Shown here piece by piece: positions 37,509 through 45,435 of a stretch of 64,000 bases of DNA. The stretch covers positions 1-64,000 of the forward strand of contig CANKZM010000001.1 in NCBI GenBank assembly GCA_947488305.1, in the 5' to 3' direction. Made by a program: the position numbers and the translations under genes. Every line of letters begins with the position of its first letter. Within the stretch, counting starts at the first letter, position 1. Origin of the DNA: an uncultured Roseobacter sp. Lineage in GTDB: Bacteria; Pseudomonadota; Alphaproteobacteria; Rhodobacterales; Rhodobacteraceae. A model generated the notes under the pieces. That model worked only from the letters and a program-made list of their open reading frames with translations. It had not been told where the DNA came from and did not search any database.

Positions 37509-39179
37509 CTAGTGGCTATGCTGCTTGTCCCACTCTTCCTGCTTAGGCAGGATTTCGAACGTGTGTTCAGGCGGTGGGCTGGGCAGGGTCCATTCCAATG
37601 TGTCCGCATACTCGTTCCATGGGTTGTTCTCTGTCGCGGGTGCACCTCTGCGCAGCGCGTAGATCATCACCCCAAAGAAGAAGAGGAAGGAGGCGAAGGA
37701 CAGGAACGCGCCGAGGCTCGACCACCAGTTCCAGTAGGCGAATGCCTCCGGGTAGTCGATGTAGCGGCGTGGCATGCCCTGACGTCCCAGGAAGTGCTGC
37801 GGGAAGAAGGTCAGGTTTGAGCCAATGAACATCGCCCAGAAGTGCAGTTTGCCTGCCCATTCGGGATACATCTTGCCGGTCATCTTCGGGAAGTAGAAAT
37901 AGATACCCGCGAAGATGGCAAAGACGGCGCCAAGGCTCATCACGTAGTGGAAGTGAGCAACCACGTAGTAAGTGTCATGGTAGTAGCGGTCTACAGCGGC
38001 CTGAGACAACACGATGCCCGTGACACCACCGACGGTGAACAGGAACAGGAAGCCAAAGGCCCAAAGCATAGGTGTTTTGAACTCAACTGAACCACCCCAC
38101 ATGGTGGCGATCCAACTGAACACCTTTACCCCGGTCGGGACGGCGATCACCATCGTGGCCAGCATGAAATAGGCCTGCTGATTGAGGGTCATGCCCACGG
38201 TATACATGTGGTGCGCCCAAACTACGAAACCCAGCGCGCCAATGGCGATAATTGCCCAGACCATCGGCAGGTAGCCGAAGATCGGCTTGCGCGCGAAGGT
38301 CGCGATCACATGGGAGATGATGCCGAAGCCGGGCAGGATGATGATATAGACCTCGGGGTGGCCGAAGAACCAAAGGATGTGCTGGTAGAGCACCGGATCG
38401 CCACCACCTGCGGGGTCAAAGAAGGCGAAGCCGAAGTTGCGGTCCATCAGCAGCATGGTGATAGCACCGGCCAGAACGGGCAGGGACAGCAGGATCAGCC
38501 AGCTGGTGACGAAGATCGACCAGGAGAACAGCGGCACCTTGAAGAGTGTCATGCCAGGTGCGCGCATGTTCAGGAAGGTCGTGATCATGTTGATCGCGCC
38601 GAGAATGGACGAGGCGCCAGATACGTGGACTGCGAAGATCGCGAGATCCATCGAATAGCCGCCTTCATTGGTGGAAAGCGGCGGGTAGAGCACCCAGCCA
38701 ACCCCTGACCCGGTCTGATCGTTGCCGCCCGGGGCCAGCACCGAGCAAACGGCCAGTGTAGTGCCCGCAACATACATCCAGAACGACAGGTTGTTCATGC
38801 GCGGGAACGCCATATCTGGCGCGCCGATCTGCAAAGGCATGAAATAGTTGCCAAATCCGCCAAAGAGCGCCGGAATAACCACGAAGAACATCATAAGAAT
38901 GCCGTGACCGGTGATCAAAACATTCCAAAGATGCCCATTTGGCGTACACATGGCGTCGCTTGCTGCTAACCGCCAGCCTTCCATGCACATATACTGCACA
39001 CCCGGCTCCATGAGCTCGAGCCGCATGTAAATGGTAAAGGCGACCGATACGAAACCGACGAGAGCGGACGTAATCAGGTAGAGAATACCGATATCTTTGT
39101 GGTTGGTGGACATGAACCAACGGGTGAAGAACCCGCGCTCATCGTGGTGATCGTGCCCGTGAATGGCTGCGTCTGCCAT
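37509..39179 (-). CDS. ctaD: Cytochrome c oxidase subunit I (aa3 type)
   Basis: A 556-residue twelve-helix subunit carrying heme a, heme a3 and CuB. Landmarks are [12 protein letters not shown] near residue 25, [26 protein letters not shown] near residue 90, the [13 protein letters not shown] helix VI with the His-Tyr pair near residue 270, the HHMYTVG metal site near residue 320, and [28 protein letters not shown] near residue 393 with two heme ligands. The D- and K-channel residues appear standard for A-type enzymes. Ends [12 protein letters not shown]. Downstream stands an intrinsic terminator; the other subunits are outside the window. Confidence 0.98.
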   Translation of the reverse strand: MADAAIHGHDHHDERGFFTRWFMSTNHKDIGILYLITSALVGFVSVAFTIYMRLELMEPGVQYMCMEGWRLAASDAMCTPNGHLWNVLITGHGILMMFFVVIPALFGGFGNYFMPLQIGAPDMAFPRMNNLSFWMYVAGTTLAVCSVLAPGGNDQTGSGVGWVLYPPLSTNEGGYSMDLAIFAVHVSGASSILGAINMITTFLNMRAPGMTLFKVPLFSWSIFVTSWLILLSLPVLAGAITMLLMDRNFGFAFFDPAGGGDPVLYQHILWFFGHPEVYIIILPGFGIISHVIATFARKPIFGYLPMVWAIIAIGALGFVVWAHHMYTVGMTLNQQAYFMLATMVIAVPTGVKVFSWIATMWGGSVEFKTPMLWAFGFLFLFTVGGVTGIVLSQAAVDRYYHDTYYVVAHFHYVMSLGAVFAIFAGIYFYFPKMTGKMYPEWAGKLHFWAMFIGSNLTFFPQHFLGRQGMPRRYIDYPEAFAYWNWWSSLGAFLSFASFLFFFGVMIYALRRGAPATENNPWNEYADTLEWTLPSPPPEHTFEILPKQEEWDKQHSH

Positions 39180-39495
39180 GCGGTGCCTCCTAGTTGTATA
39201 AGTTTTCCGGCCGACGTTCCCATATCTGCCGGAGATTCACATTGGTTTTAGAGGCAGTTGGCCGAAGGAGCAATGGACCACTTGCCGCATCGCCCGGATA
39301 TTTTGAATGTTTTTGATTTACCCGCTGTTCCTGTCAGGTCATCGGGAACTGTCGGGCAAGATTGTGATGCACCGGATATGACGTCCCGCAGGCGTAAAAG
39401 TGATCTTTTTAACCGGCATTTAACGCGATGATTGCATAAGTCTTCGACATTGCTAAATCACCGATGAGAACATGAAGAACGGGGCATAAGTATAT
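39180..39495. other. Intergenic region between ctaD and the PAS gene
   Basis: 316 bases between two divergent starts. GGAGGCACC lies directly before the ctaD ATG on the minus strand (39181-39189). The rest is AT-richer and must hold both promoters, but I could not pick convincing -10/-35 boxes. No reading frame of note. Confidence 0.5.
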
Positions 39496-40110
39496 ATGAA
39501 TTCGTCAGAAATACCCTCTCACTTTGCTTCCGCTTCCCCAGTGGATGTCGATAGCGCCAGTTTTCTGAGGCAGATGGCGGCGTTGGTTCCGGGCGTCATA
39601 TATGTTTTCAACCACCAAAGCATGAGCAACGAATACGCGAACAAGTCGATCGCGGAGCTGCTTGGATACAGTCCCGAAGAAGTAAAAGGTATGGGGGAAG
39701 ACCTGTTTCCCACAATCATTCACCCAGACGATTTTGACGTGTTGGCAGAGCATGTGGGATCGCTCCAGGAGTTGAGCGATGACGAACAAGCTGTCTGGGA
39801 ATATCGTGCGATACGGCGTGACGGCACGGAAGTCTGGCTGCGGTCCATTGAGACTGTATTTACTCGAGCTGCCAGCGGCAATGTTCTGCGCCACATCGGA
39901 ATTGCCTTCGACATCACGGCAGAGAAAAATGCTGAACTCCGACTGCGTGACATCAATTCAGAGCTGGAACTCCTCGTAAAGGAGAGAACTGCCGAGCTTG
40001 AGAGACTGAACAAGGAGCTTGAGGCTCGAGTGGATGCTTACACTCAGGAAATAGCGGTCAGGGACAGAGCTGCGGGAAAACCACCGACATCAGACCGCAA
40101 CAGCAACTAG
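39496..40110 (+). CDS. Orphan PAS/PAC-domain protein with coiled-coil tail
   Basis: A 204-residue protein: a PAS fold (about residues 25-90, VPGVIYVFNHQSMSNEYANKSIAELLGYSPEEVKGMG) with a PAC motif (WEYRAIRRDGTEVWLRSIETVFTR), then a coiled-coil stretch (NAELRLRDINSELELLVKERTAELERLNKELEARV). In sensor kinases this coil leads into a HisKA domain, but here it stops after about 30 more polar residues. So it is either a small sensor partner or a kinase cut short. It stands immediately left of the integrated element; the att-like repeat begins 250 bases after its stop. Confidence 0.85.
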   Translation: MNSSEIPSHFASASPVDVDSASFLRQMAALVPGVIYVFNHQSMSNEYANKSIAELLGYSPEEVKGMGEDLFPTIIHPDDFDVLAEHVGSLQELSDDEQAVWEYRAIRRDGTEVWLRSIETVFTRAASGNVLRHIGIAFDITAEKNAELRLRDINSELELLVKERTAELERLNKELEARVDAYTQEIAVRDRAAGKPPTSDRNSN

Positions 40111-40360
40111 CGTAAAAAGTTGTACCGCCGAGCGAATAATCCGCAATTTCTGTCTAACAAATTTTTCTGTATGGCGAACCTGCGTCGTATCAGTGATCCG
40201 TGCAGGCCTAAAACATTCAACCTGTGGCAGGCTGGCGGCCTGTGGTCGAGCAATTGCCGAAATTTTTCGCGCATATGTTCCATAATTGCGGACAAGAGCG
40301 GTGCTGATTTGGCCAATGCCGCGCTAAGCTTTTGGCTCGTAATGGTTTTCTGAAAAGAAT

Positions 40361-40374
40361 TGGTGTGGATGAGA
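40361..40374. repeat. Left att-like repeat of the tRNA-Leu 3' end
   Basis: TGGTGTGGATGAGA (40361-40374) matches TGGTGCGGATGAGA (45436-45449), the 3' end of tRNA-Leu read on the plus strand, in 13 of 14 bases. The flanking two A residues before each copy also match. It lies 145 bases before the integrase start, where a site-specific recombinase would leave the target duplication. Confidence 0.7.
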
Positions 40375-40494
40375 TGCATCCAATCTCTATATCTTGATGC
40401 ACCATCTTGTTCCAGAATTGGCTAAATACCAATAAAATATGACTTCTTGTGTCCCGCGCTGTTCCATTATGCCCCGCCATACCCCATATATAGG

Positions 40495-40514
40495 GGTGGA
40501 TATAAAGGTGGATA
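40495..40514. repeat. Left pair of GGTGGATA repeats (possible integrase arm sites)
   Basis: Two GGTGGATA copies at 40495-40502 and 40507-40514, exactly 12 bases apart. A matching pair with identical 12-base period lies at the opposite end (45361-45380). Short paired repeats just inside each end of an integrated element are what tyrosine integrases use as arm-type binding sites. The second copy also carries the AGGTGG that stands upstream of the integrase ATG, so binding could block its translation or transcription. Confidence 0.65.
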
Positions 40515-40518
40515 AAAA

Positions 40519-41715
40519 ATGGCGCGCCCTAAGCACAAGCTTACAAATGCAGAACTGAAGTCAAAGCTTCCGGGCAAATATTCCGATGGTGGCGGACTTT
40601 GGTTTCACAAGCGACCGGATGGCGGTGCGCAATGGTTTCTCCGTTACACGATTTTCGGGCGGCGGCATGAAATGGGCTTGGGCGGCTTTCCGGACATGAC
40701 ATTGAAAGCCGCAAGGCTTGAGGCTGAAAACTGGCGCGCTGTTGTCCGTGACGGCAAAGACGCCATCAAGGAACGGGAACGCCAGCGCCGCGAAGCTGAA
40801 AGCAACCTGAACATTCTGCGAGATATTGCTCTGGACGCTTTCGAAAGTCGCAAGGCTGAATTGAAAGGCGACGGTAAGGCGGGGCGGTGGTTCTCGCCCC
40901 TCGAATTGCACGTGTTGCCCAAGCTTGGAAAAATGCCCGTTTCGCAAATTGACCAGCGTGATATCCGCGACACGCTCGCGCCGATCTGGCACACCAAAGC
41001 TTCAACCGCACAGAAGGCAATGGACCGCCTGCGCATTTGCATGCGTCACGCGGCGGCACTGGGCTTGAACGTTGACCTCCAAGCGACGGACAAAGCCAAA
41101 GCGCTACTGGGCAAGCAAAGACACACGGTAAAGAACATTCCCGCAATGAACTGGCGTGACGTGCCAGCCTTCTATCAGTCGCTTGATGGCGGCAGCATTT
41201 CTGAACTTGCATTGCGATTGCTCATTTTGACGGCAGTGCGCAGCGGCCCGCTGCGGAACCTGCACCTTGACCAGATCGAAGGTGATATCTGGACCATCCC
41301 CGCAGAGGCCATGAAAGGCCGCGTAGGCGCAACAAGCGACTTTCGTGTGCCGCTTTCCGAAGAGGCGCAAGCCGTCATTGCAGAGGCAATACCCTTCGCC
41401 TGTGAAGGCTTTCTCTTTCCGGGCGTGCGCAAAGGCGTGATTTCCGACATGACCATGACCAAGCTTATGGAGCGGCGCGGCTTGGTAGAGCGTCCACATG
41501 GCTTCCGATCCAGTTTTCGCGATTGGGTGGCCGAAACTACCAATACGCCGCATGATGTGGCCGAAACCGCGTTGGGCCACACGGTCGGCGGAGCGGTGGA
41601 GCGCAGCTACCGTCGAACGGATTTTCTGCAGCAAAGGCGGGTGCTTATGGAGCGTTGGGCGCAAGCGATATCTGACTTGGATTGTTCAAAAGTGCGGATT
41701 CTTCAAAGAGATTAA
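40519..41715 (+). CDS. Tyrosine recombinase (P4-type phage integrase)
   Basis: A 398-residue integrase. The N-terminal DUF4102-type arm-binding domain has GKYSDGGGLWFHKRPDGGAQWF and GLGGFPDMTLKAARLEA (residues about 15-80); a core-binding domain follows; the catalytic domain (about 215-385) has the Arg in LTAVRSGPLRNL, the HGFRSSFRDWVAE box, the second His in ALGHTVGGAVERSYRR, and Tyr as nucleophile in that last segment. All catalytic residues are present, so it should be active. AGGTGG lies eight bases before the ATG. Placed directly inside the left end, on the side away from the intact tRNA. Confidence 0.95.
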   Translation: MARPKHKLTNAELKSKLPGKYSDGGGLWFHKRPDGGAQWFLRYTIFGRRHEMGLGGFPDMTLKAARLEAENWRAVVRDGKDAIKERERQRREAESNLNILRDIALDAFESRKAELKGDGKAGRWFSPLELHVLPKLGKMPVSQIDQRDIRDTLAPIWHTKASTAQKAMDRLRICMRHAAALGLNVDLQATDKAKALLGKQRHTVKNIPAMNWRDVPAFYQSLDGGSISELALRLLILTAVRSGPLRNLHLDQIEGDIWTIPAEAMKGRVGATSDFRVPLSEEAQAVIAEAIPFACEGFLFPGVRKGVISDMTMTKLMERRGLVERPHGFRSSFRDWVAETTNTPHDVAETALGHTVGGAVERSYRRTDFLQQRRVLMERWAQAISDLDCSKVRILQRD

Positions 41716-41770
41716 AGGCAAACTTTTGGATATCCGTGTAAGTGGCAAGAAGAAAACAAGAAATAAAATC

Positions 41771-41799
41771 TTCTCCACAGATACCTGCATTTTCCACAG
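41771..41799. promoter_or_regulatory. Two DnaA-box-like sequences
   Basis: TTCTCCACA (41771-41779) and TTTTCCACA (41790-41798) each differ by one base from the TTATCCACA DnaA box, in the same direction, 19 bases apart, in the AT-rich gap between the integrase and the alpA gene. Chance cannot be excluded. Confidence 0.35.
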
Positions 41800-42008
41800 G
41801 GAATCATTGCGAGCAATCAATATTTGGGTGCGATAGCGCGCTCCGCTACTACATGTTGAAGGGATTGTTGCAATGCACGGGGTTACAATTGAGTTGTCCC
41901 CAGTTCTTTCCCGATAGGACATCCTGGGAGGCTTTGGTAGAGTGCTGGTAGGGTTCGACGCAACATGGTGCGTGAGAGTCTGACTGGTACACAAGATAAA
42001 GGCAAACA

Positions 42009-42179
42009 ATGCAATACATCAATCTAAACGACCTTCAGGCAAAATTAGGTGGCAGAGGTCGGAGTTCGATTTATCGCGACTTCGAGCAAGGCCGCTTACC
42101 GAGACCCATTAAATTCGGTGGACGCCTGTACTGGGTGGAAGCTGATGTCGACGCCGCAATGGCGGCACACTCGCGGTAA
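42009..42179 (+). CDS. alpA: AlpA-family excisionase/regulator
   Basis: A 56-residue protein read directly from the sequence: it opens MQYINLNDLQAKLGGRGRSS, has IYRDFEQGRLPRPIKFGGRL, and ends YWVEADVDAAMAAHSR. This is the AlpA/MerR-like winged-helix fold (Phage_AlpA), with the characteristic RSSIYRD helix, the LPRPIK turn and the W-x-x-A-D-V-D end. AlpA proteins act as recombination directionality factors and switch on integrase or excision in P4-type elements. Its place next to a P4-type integrase fits. Confidence 0.88.
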   Translation: MQYINLNDLQAKLGGRGRSSIYRDFEQGRLPRPIKFGGRLYWVEADVDAAMAAHSR

Positions 42180-42293
42180 AACCCGCTCAATCCTCTGCGC
42201 AGTAGCAAGGCGGATCGAGCGGGAGTGTATCTTGCCGGATACTCCTTCCTCATACGCTTTGCGCTGACGCAGCGCAACAAGAAGGAATCTGCA

Positions 42294-42599
42294 ATGGCAG
42301 ACCAAAAAGCGTGGGGCGCAGCCCCGTTTACCATCGTTCAAGAAAGCGGTGAAGCGCGGAACATCATAGTTTCGGGCCGGGACCGTTGGGCGCTGGAGGC
42401 GCTCGTCCTCGCAGGCGAAATAGGCTGCACCCCCATAAACACACCGGGGCCGCGATGGAGTGGATACGTACACAACCTCCGCAATCTTGGCGTGCCCATA
42501 GAAACCATCACTGAGCGCCATGACGGTCCCTTCGCGGGTACACATGCACGGTATGTTTTGCGCGCCTCTGTGGCCCGCTCAGGAGGGTGGGCGACATGA
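42294..42599 (+). CDS. Small HTH-domain protein (HTH_39-like winged helix)
   Basis: A 101-residue protein beginning MADQKAWGAAPFTIVQES. The core ALEALVLAGEIGCTPINTPGPRWSGYVHNLRNLGVPIETITERHDGPFAGTHARYVLR-like segment fits a winged-helix (HTH_39) family carried by phages and islands. AGAAGGAA at 42280-42287 is a good ribosome site for the ATG at 42294, and the in-frame codons before it are less likely. The stop overlaps the next start as ATGA. Confidence 0.78.
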   Translation: MADQKAWGAAPFTIVQESGEARNIIVSGRDRWALEALVLAGEIGCTPINTPGPRWSGYVHNLRNLGVPIETITERHDGPFAGTHARYVLRASVARSGGWAT

Positions 42600-42724
42600 G
42601 CGGGAAAAAGGAAAATAGACCAACACCGCGCGATATGTTCGAACGCAAGATCCGCCATCAATTCGGCGTTAGCAGCGCTGCTCTGCGCGCGGTGGGCGAG
42701 ATTCACTATCCGGGCAAATCCTGA
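42596..42724 (+). CDS. Very small basic protein of unknown function
   Basis: A 42-residue frame that overlaps the preceding gene by four bases (ATGA). It opens MSGKKENRPTPRDMFERKIR and continues HQFGVSSAALRAVGEIHYPGK, a basic helix followed by a compact tail. The overlap, the terminator 35 bases after the stop and codon use like its neighbours support it as a real gene. No family is recognised. Confidence 0.6.
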   Translation: MSGKKENRPTPRDMFERKIRHQFGVSSAALRAVGEIHYPGKS

Positions 42725-42758
42725 TGGCGGGCATTAGGTACAGGAAAGGCAAAAGGAG

Positions 42759-42783
42759 GCTGGGCGTCACGCCCAGCTTTTTC
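42759..42783 (+). terminator. Intrinsic terminator after the control genes
   Basis: GCTGGGCG (42759-42766) pairs with CGCCCAGC (42770-42777), loop TCA, followed by five T residues. It closes the alpA / HTH / small protein transcript. Confidence 0.85.
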
Positions 42784-42859
42784 GCTTGCTCACAAGAAAA
42801 GGCCGTGCGGCGCGTGGGGCAGGACCCAATATACTCTGCTGCCAGCGGAGGCAGTCGGT

Positions 42860-43372
42860 ATGGGTCGTAGCAAGAATAATGAAAAGCACGTCGAGCAATT
42901 TACGAAGTGGGTATTAGCTCATCGCCTTATGCCTGCTTGGCAGGCATTGGGGTTTCCAGCGCGGGAGGCTTATTTTCACCTTCAAGTTCGATGCTTTGCA
43001 GATACAGCAGTACGAAAAGGCAACGTGGCAAACAACAATGGGCAGATATTTCGGTCGCCGCGCTCTTTGGCGAAAGACATGGGATGCAACGTCAAGACTG
43101 CTATGACCGCACTGGCGGACCTGCAAGCCAAGGGATGGATTGTTTGCACTAAGGAGTGGGAGCGCGGATATGACGGCAAAGGTCGCACGGCGCTATTCCG
43201 TCTTACCATGATGCCAACGACCAAAAAGCCAGCGACTTGTGAGCCTGCCGCGTGGGAACAGGGCAAGGACTATGCCATAAAGGTCTACGCCTCTTACGCC
43301 CCGAAAGAGCGCCAAAAACAAAACCCACCCCCAAAGACTGGTGCACTAGTGAGCCAATCGACGGTGCACTAA
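42860..43372 (+). CDS. Helix-turn-helix protein, possible replication initiator
   Basis: A 170-residue protein with a winged HTH in the middle (residues about 65-105, SPRSLAKDMGCNVKTAMTALADLQAKGWIV), preceded by a helical domain (AREAYFHLQVRCFADTAVRKGN) and followed by a short basic tail. This resembles HTH proteins of alphaproteobacterial prophages; several in such contexts are annotated as replication-related, but that is not certain. GGAGG at 42846-42850 precedes the ATG. Its last codons run into the GTGCAC repeat cluster. Confidence 0.75.
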   Translation: MGRSKNNEKHVEQFTKWVLAHRLMPAWQALGFPAREAYFHLQVRCFADTAVRKGNVANNNGQIFRSPRSLAKDMGCNVKTAMTALADLQAKGWIVCTKEWERGYDGKGRTALFRLTMMPTTKKPATCEPAAWEQGKDYAIKVYASYAPKERQKQNPPPKTGALVSQSTVH

Positions 43373-43457
43373 GCCCGCCAGCGACCGTTCAGTGCACCAA
43401 AGACTGGTTCGAAAAAGGGCGCTTTTGCCCAATCCAGTGAACCAGCTGACGGTGCAT
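43340..43457. repeat. GTGCAC-centred repeat cluster
   Basis: GGTGCACTA at 43340-43348 and again at 43363-43371 (23 bases apart), the inverted form CAGTGCACC at 43390-43398, and GGTGCATA at 43451-43458. The wider units also repeat: AAAGACTGGT (43334, 43400), AGTGA-x-CCA and GACGGTGCA. Such a cluster directly after an HTH gene may be its binding array or iterons. Confidence 0.5.
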
Positions 43458-43534
43458 ATCTATTTGCCATCCCTAATGACGTCAGCCCTTGGTCCGTGAC
43501 ACATTTTCAATGAGCTGCTGCGGCAAAAGCAGTC

Positions 43535-43756
43535 TTATCTCATCTTTTGCTGGGGCGGTTTTGGCGTTGATCGCCAAATAAGTAGAGTGCGAGCGATATC
43601 AAAAACAAGCGCACCTACTCCACCTGCAATGCCTATTTTCAACGACAGAATTGGATCGGACGCAGAACTAAGGAATGTATGCCCAGTCCCTACGATAATT
43701 CCGGAGCCCAAAACGCCCCAAACGATATGTGTCTTGTCAAACTTCACAAATTCCAC
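43535..43756 (-). CDS. Small two-helix membrane protein of the cargo pair
   Basis: A 73-residue protein from a GTG start, with two hydrophobic helices (THIVWGVLGSGIIVGTGHTFLS and LKIGIAGGVGALVFDIARTLLIW) and a basic C-terminus with Pro-Pro-Gln. It starts six bases after the stop of the larger cargo gene, so it is almost surely co-translated with it. The family is not recognised. As partner it could be immunity to, or membrane anchor for, its neighbour; that is speculation. Confidence 0.62.
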   Translation of the reverse strand: MEFVKFDKTHIVWGVLGSGIIVGTGHTFLSSASDPILSLKIGIAGGVGALVFDIARTLLIWRSTPKPPQQKMR

Positions 43757-43762
43757 CGTGCT

Positions 43763-44620
43763 TCAACGAGCAAATGAGAACCTAGGATAGTTAATTTTGA
43801 TTGAAACCACAAAGGCAGCGCCGCAATAAAGCCACCCGACAATTGGAACCGCTCGAAGCCCAAGTCTCCAAGAAAGCTTGCGCCCGCCGATTTCCTTAAT
43901 CCTCTGCCACGCTGCACTACCGACCAACAGTTTGAATACAATCTCTGCCAAACCTACCACTTCTTCCCAGTCTTTTGTCGTAATTGCGGCGATTAGTTCA
44001 TCTATCGTGCTCTTTAACTCCTCATCGCTTTCAATTGCTGAAACTATGAGGCTTACATCTCCCACGGAAATTCCAAGCGTCTCTAGCAAGATATCAACGA
44101 CGACTTTGAAGTCGGAGTCTTCAGGCGGCGCGCTTGCCGAAATAACCTCCCAAGAGACTTGGTTGCTGGCCGGTGCGATTGGCAACCCATCCGAGCTAAT
44201 TTGAATTGCTACTGTTTCCATGGAGCGCAGATACCCTTCATCAAAACCAAAAGTAGGGGCATTGTCGAAGAACTGGGGGATACTATAAATGTAGTCACTT
44301 ACCCCCTCCATTTTCAAAAACAGTTGCATTTCATTGGCCAACGCGAGCGTCTCGACCCTAGATGCAATGTCTACAGTTAAGAACGATGCCAATAGATTCC
44401 CTTCGCTCTCTCGTGTTGCCTTAGTCGCGAATGAGCGGGTGTTAGCAGCTGACCAAAATGCAGGCCTCATTTGCGAAAAATCCGCGAGCGTCTGACTTCT
44501 GGCGGAAAATGCCGTTCCCGCCAAAAGCATAAAGCCCGCTCCCAACACCTCTCTTCGGTTTTGCTTAGTCATATTTTTCACGGGAGGTTTTAGAATGCCG
44601 TTAGTTGCACGTGCGGTCAC
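43763..44620 (-). CDS. Exported, anchored protein of unknown function (element cargo)
   Basis: A 285-residue protein. GTG at 44620 is preceded by AAAGGA; the n-region is long and basic and contains NRREVLGAGFMLLAGTAFSA, a twin-arginine-like signal, so it may be exported folded through Tat. The mature part is acidic and helical, with repeated Ile/Val/Glu helices (VVVDILLETLGISVGDVSLIV, STIDELIAAITTKDWEEVV). Near the C-terminus lies one hydrophobic helix (VPIVGWLYCGAAFVVSIKI) before a short basic end. I recognise no domain. Base composition is clearly lower in GC than the surrounding chromosome, marking it as acquired cargo. Confidence 0.75.
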   Translation of the reverse strand: MTARATNGILKPPVKNMTKQNRREVLGAGFMLLAGTAFSARSQTLADFSQMRPAFWSAANTRSFATKATRESEGNLLASFLTVDIASRVETLALANEMQLFLKMEGVSDYIYSIPQFFDNAPTFGFDEGYLRSMETVAIQISSDGLPIAPASNQVSWEVISASAPPEDSDFKVVVDILLETLGISVGDVSLIVSAIESDEELKSTIDELIAAITTKDWEEVVGLAEIVFKLLVGSAAWQRIKEIGGRKLSWRLGLRAVPIVGWLYCGAAFVVSIKINYPRFSFAR

Positions 44621-44734
44621 TTAACGTCCTTTCTTGATTTGCTTTAATCAAATTCAGATTCAAAAATTACACCTTAAGTGGTAGTGCCATTGCCAGCATT
44701 TACAAAATGATTTCGACAAAATCCGGAGGCTGAA

Positions 44735-45349
44735 ATGGGCGGAATTGGCAGCGGGCGGCACTGGCAGTGGGGCGCTAAGAACACCACTGCGGATTATCGC
44801 AGCATCGACGTGCGGCGCTGGGCGCGTGAGGGCTTTTTGACGCCCGGACGGCGCTTTTCATGGCAGTGGACTGCCGATGGCGAAAAGGTCGGCAGCATAG
44901 ATGTGCGGGCGGAACATGGCCGCGTGAGGCTTATCTATCGCAGCCGGGACTACGGCGATGAGTGGGAGAGCCACGACTACCCCGTGCGCTTACTTTCTCA
45001 GCAATGTCACTACGGCGGCCATCGTGAGTGGTTCGCTTGCCCAGCGCGCGGCTGTGGTCGGCGGGTAGCAAAGCTGTATGGTGGTCGGATTTTCGCATGC
45101 CGTCACTGCTATGACCTGGCTTACCCTTCTCAGCGCCAAGTGGGCTGGCAACGCGCGCAACGGCGGGCCGACAAGATTCGGGACCGTCTTGAATGGGAAT
45201 ACGGTTCCAATTGGGGATTTAAACCTAAAGGGATGCATTGGCGGACATTCGAACGCCTTACTGCGGAATTAGAGCACTTTGAACACGTTTCGAATGTCAG
45301 CTTCGCCACCGCCTTCAATCAGCGCTTTGGCCATCTTGGCGAAATATAG
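44735..45349 (+). CDS. Zinc-ribbon protein common on genomic islands
   Basis: A 204-residue protein opening MGGIGSGRHWQWGAK, a start shared by a family of island-borne proteins without known function. A beta-rich N-terminal half (residues about 40-85) is followed by a zinc ribbon with cysteines in CPARGCGRR (near residue 101) and FACRHC (near 117), then an arginine-rich helix (QRAQRRADKIRDRLEWEYG). Nucleic-acid binding is likely. It is the last gene before the tRNA; its stop is 12 bases before the right GGTGGATA pair. Confidence 0.75.
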   Translation: MGGIGSGRHWQWGAKNTTADYRSIDVRRWAREGFLTPGRRFSWQWTADGEKVGSIDVRAEHGRVRLIYRSRDYGDEWESHDYPVRLLSQQCHYGGHREWFACPARGCGRRVAKLYGGRIFACRHCYDLAYPSQRQVGWQRAQRRADKIRDRLEWEYGSNWGFKPKGMHWRTFERLTAELEHFEHVSNVSFATAFNQRFGHLGEI

Positions 45350-45360
45350 GAAGCGCGAAA

Positions 45361-45380
45361 GGTGGATATTTGGGTGGATA
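45361..45380. repeat. Right pair of GGTGGATA repeats (possible integrase arm sites)
   Basis: GGTGGATA at 45361-45368 and 45373-45380, 12 bases apart, in the same orientation and period as the pair at 40495-40514. They lie 56 bases inside the right att repeat. Confidence 0.65.
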
Positions 45381-45435
45381 ACGAAAGCAGGTTTCCCGAG
45401 AAATCTTTATAAACCAATAAGATAGATTGGTAAAA

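Noticed and set aside
43252-43440. A 62-codon plus frame overlapping the end of the HTH gene, with KDW-type repeats
   Set aside because: No ribosome site and it overlaps the supported frame; its repeated look comes from the GTGCAC DNA repeats. It may be the decayed end of a longer HTH protein.
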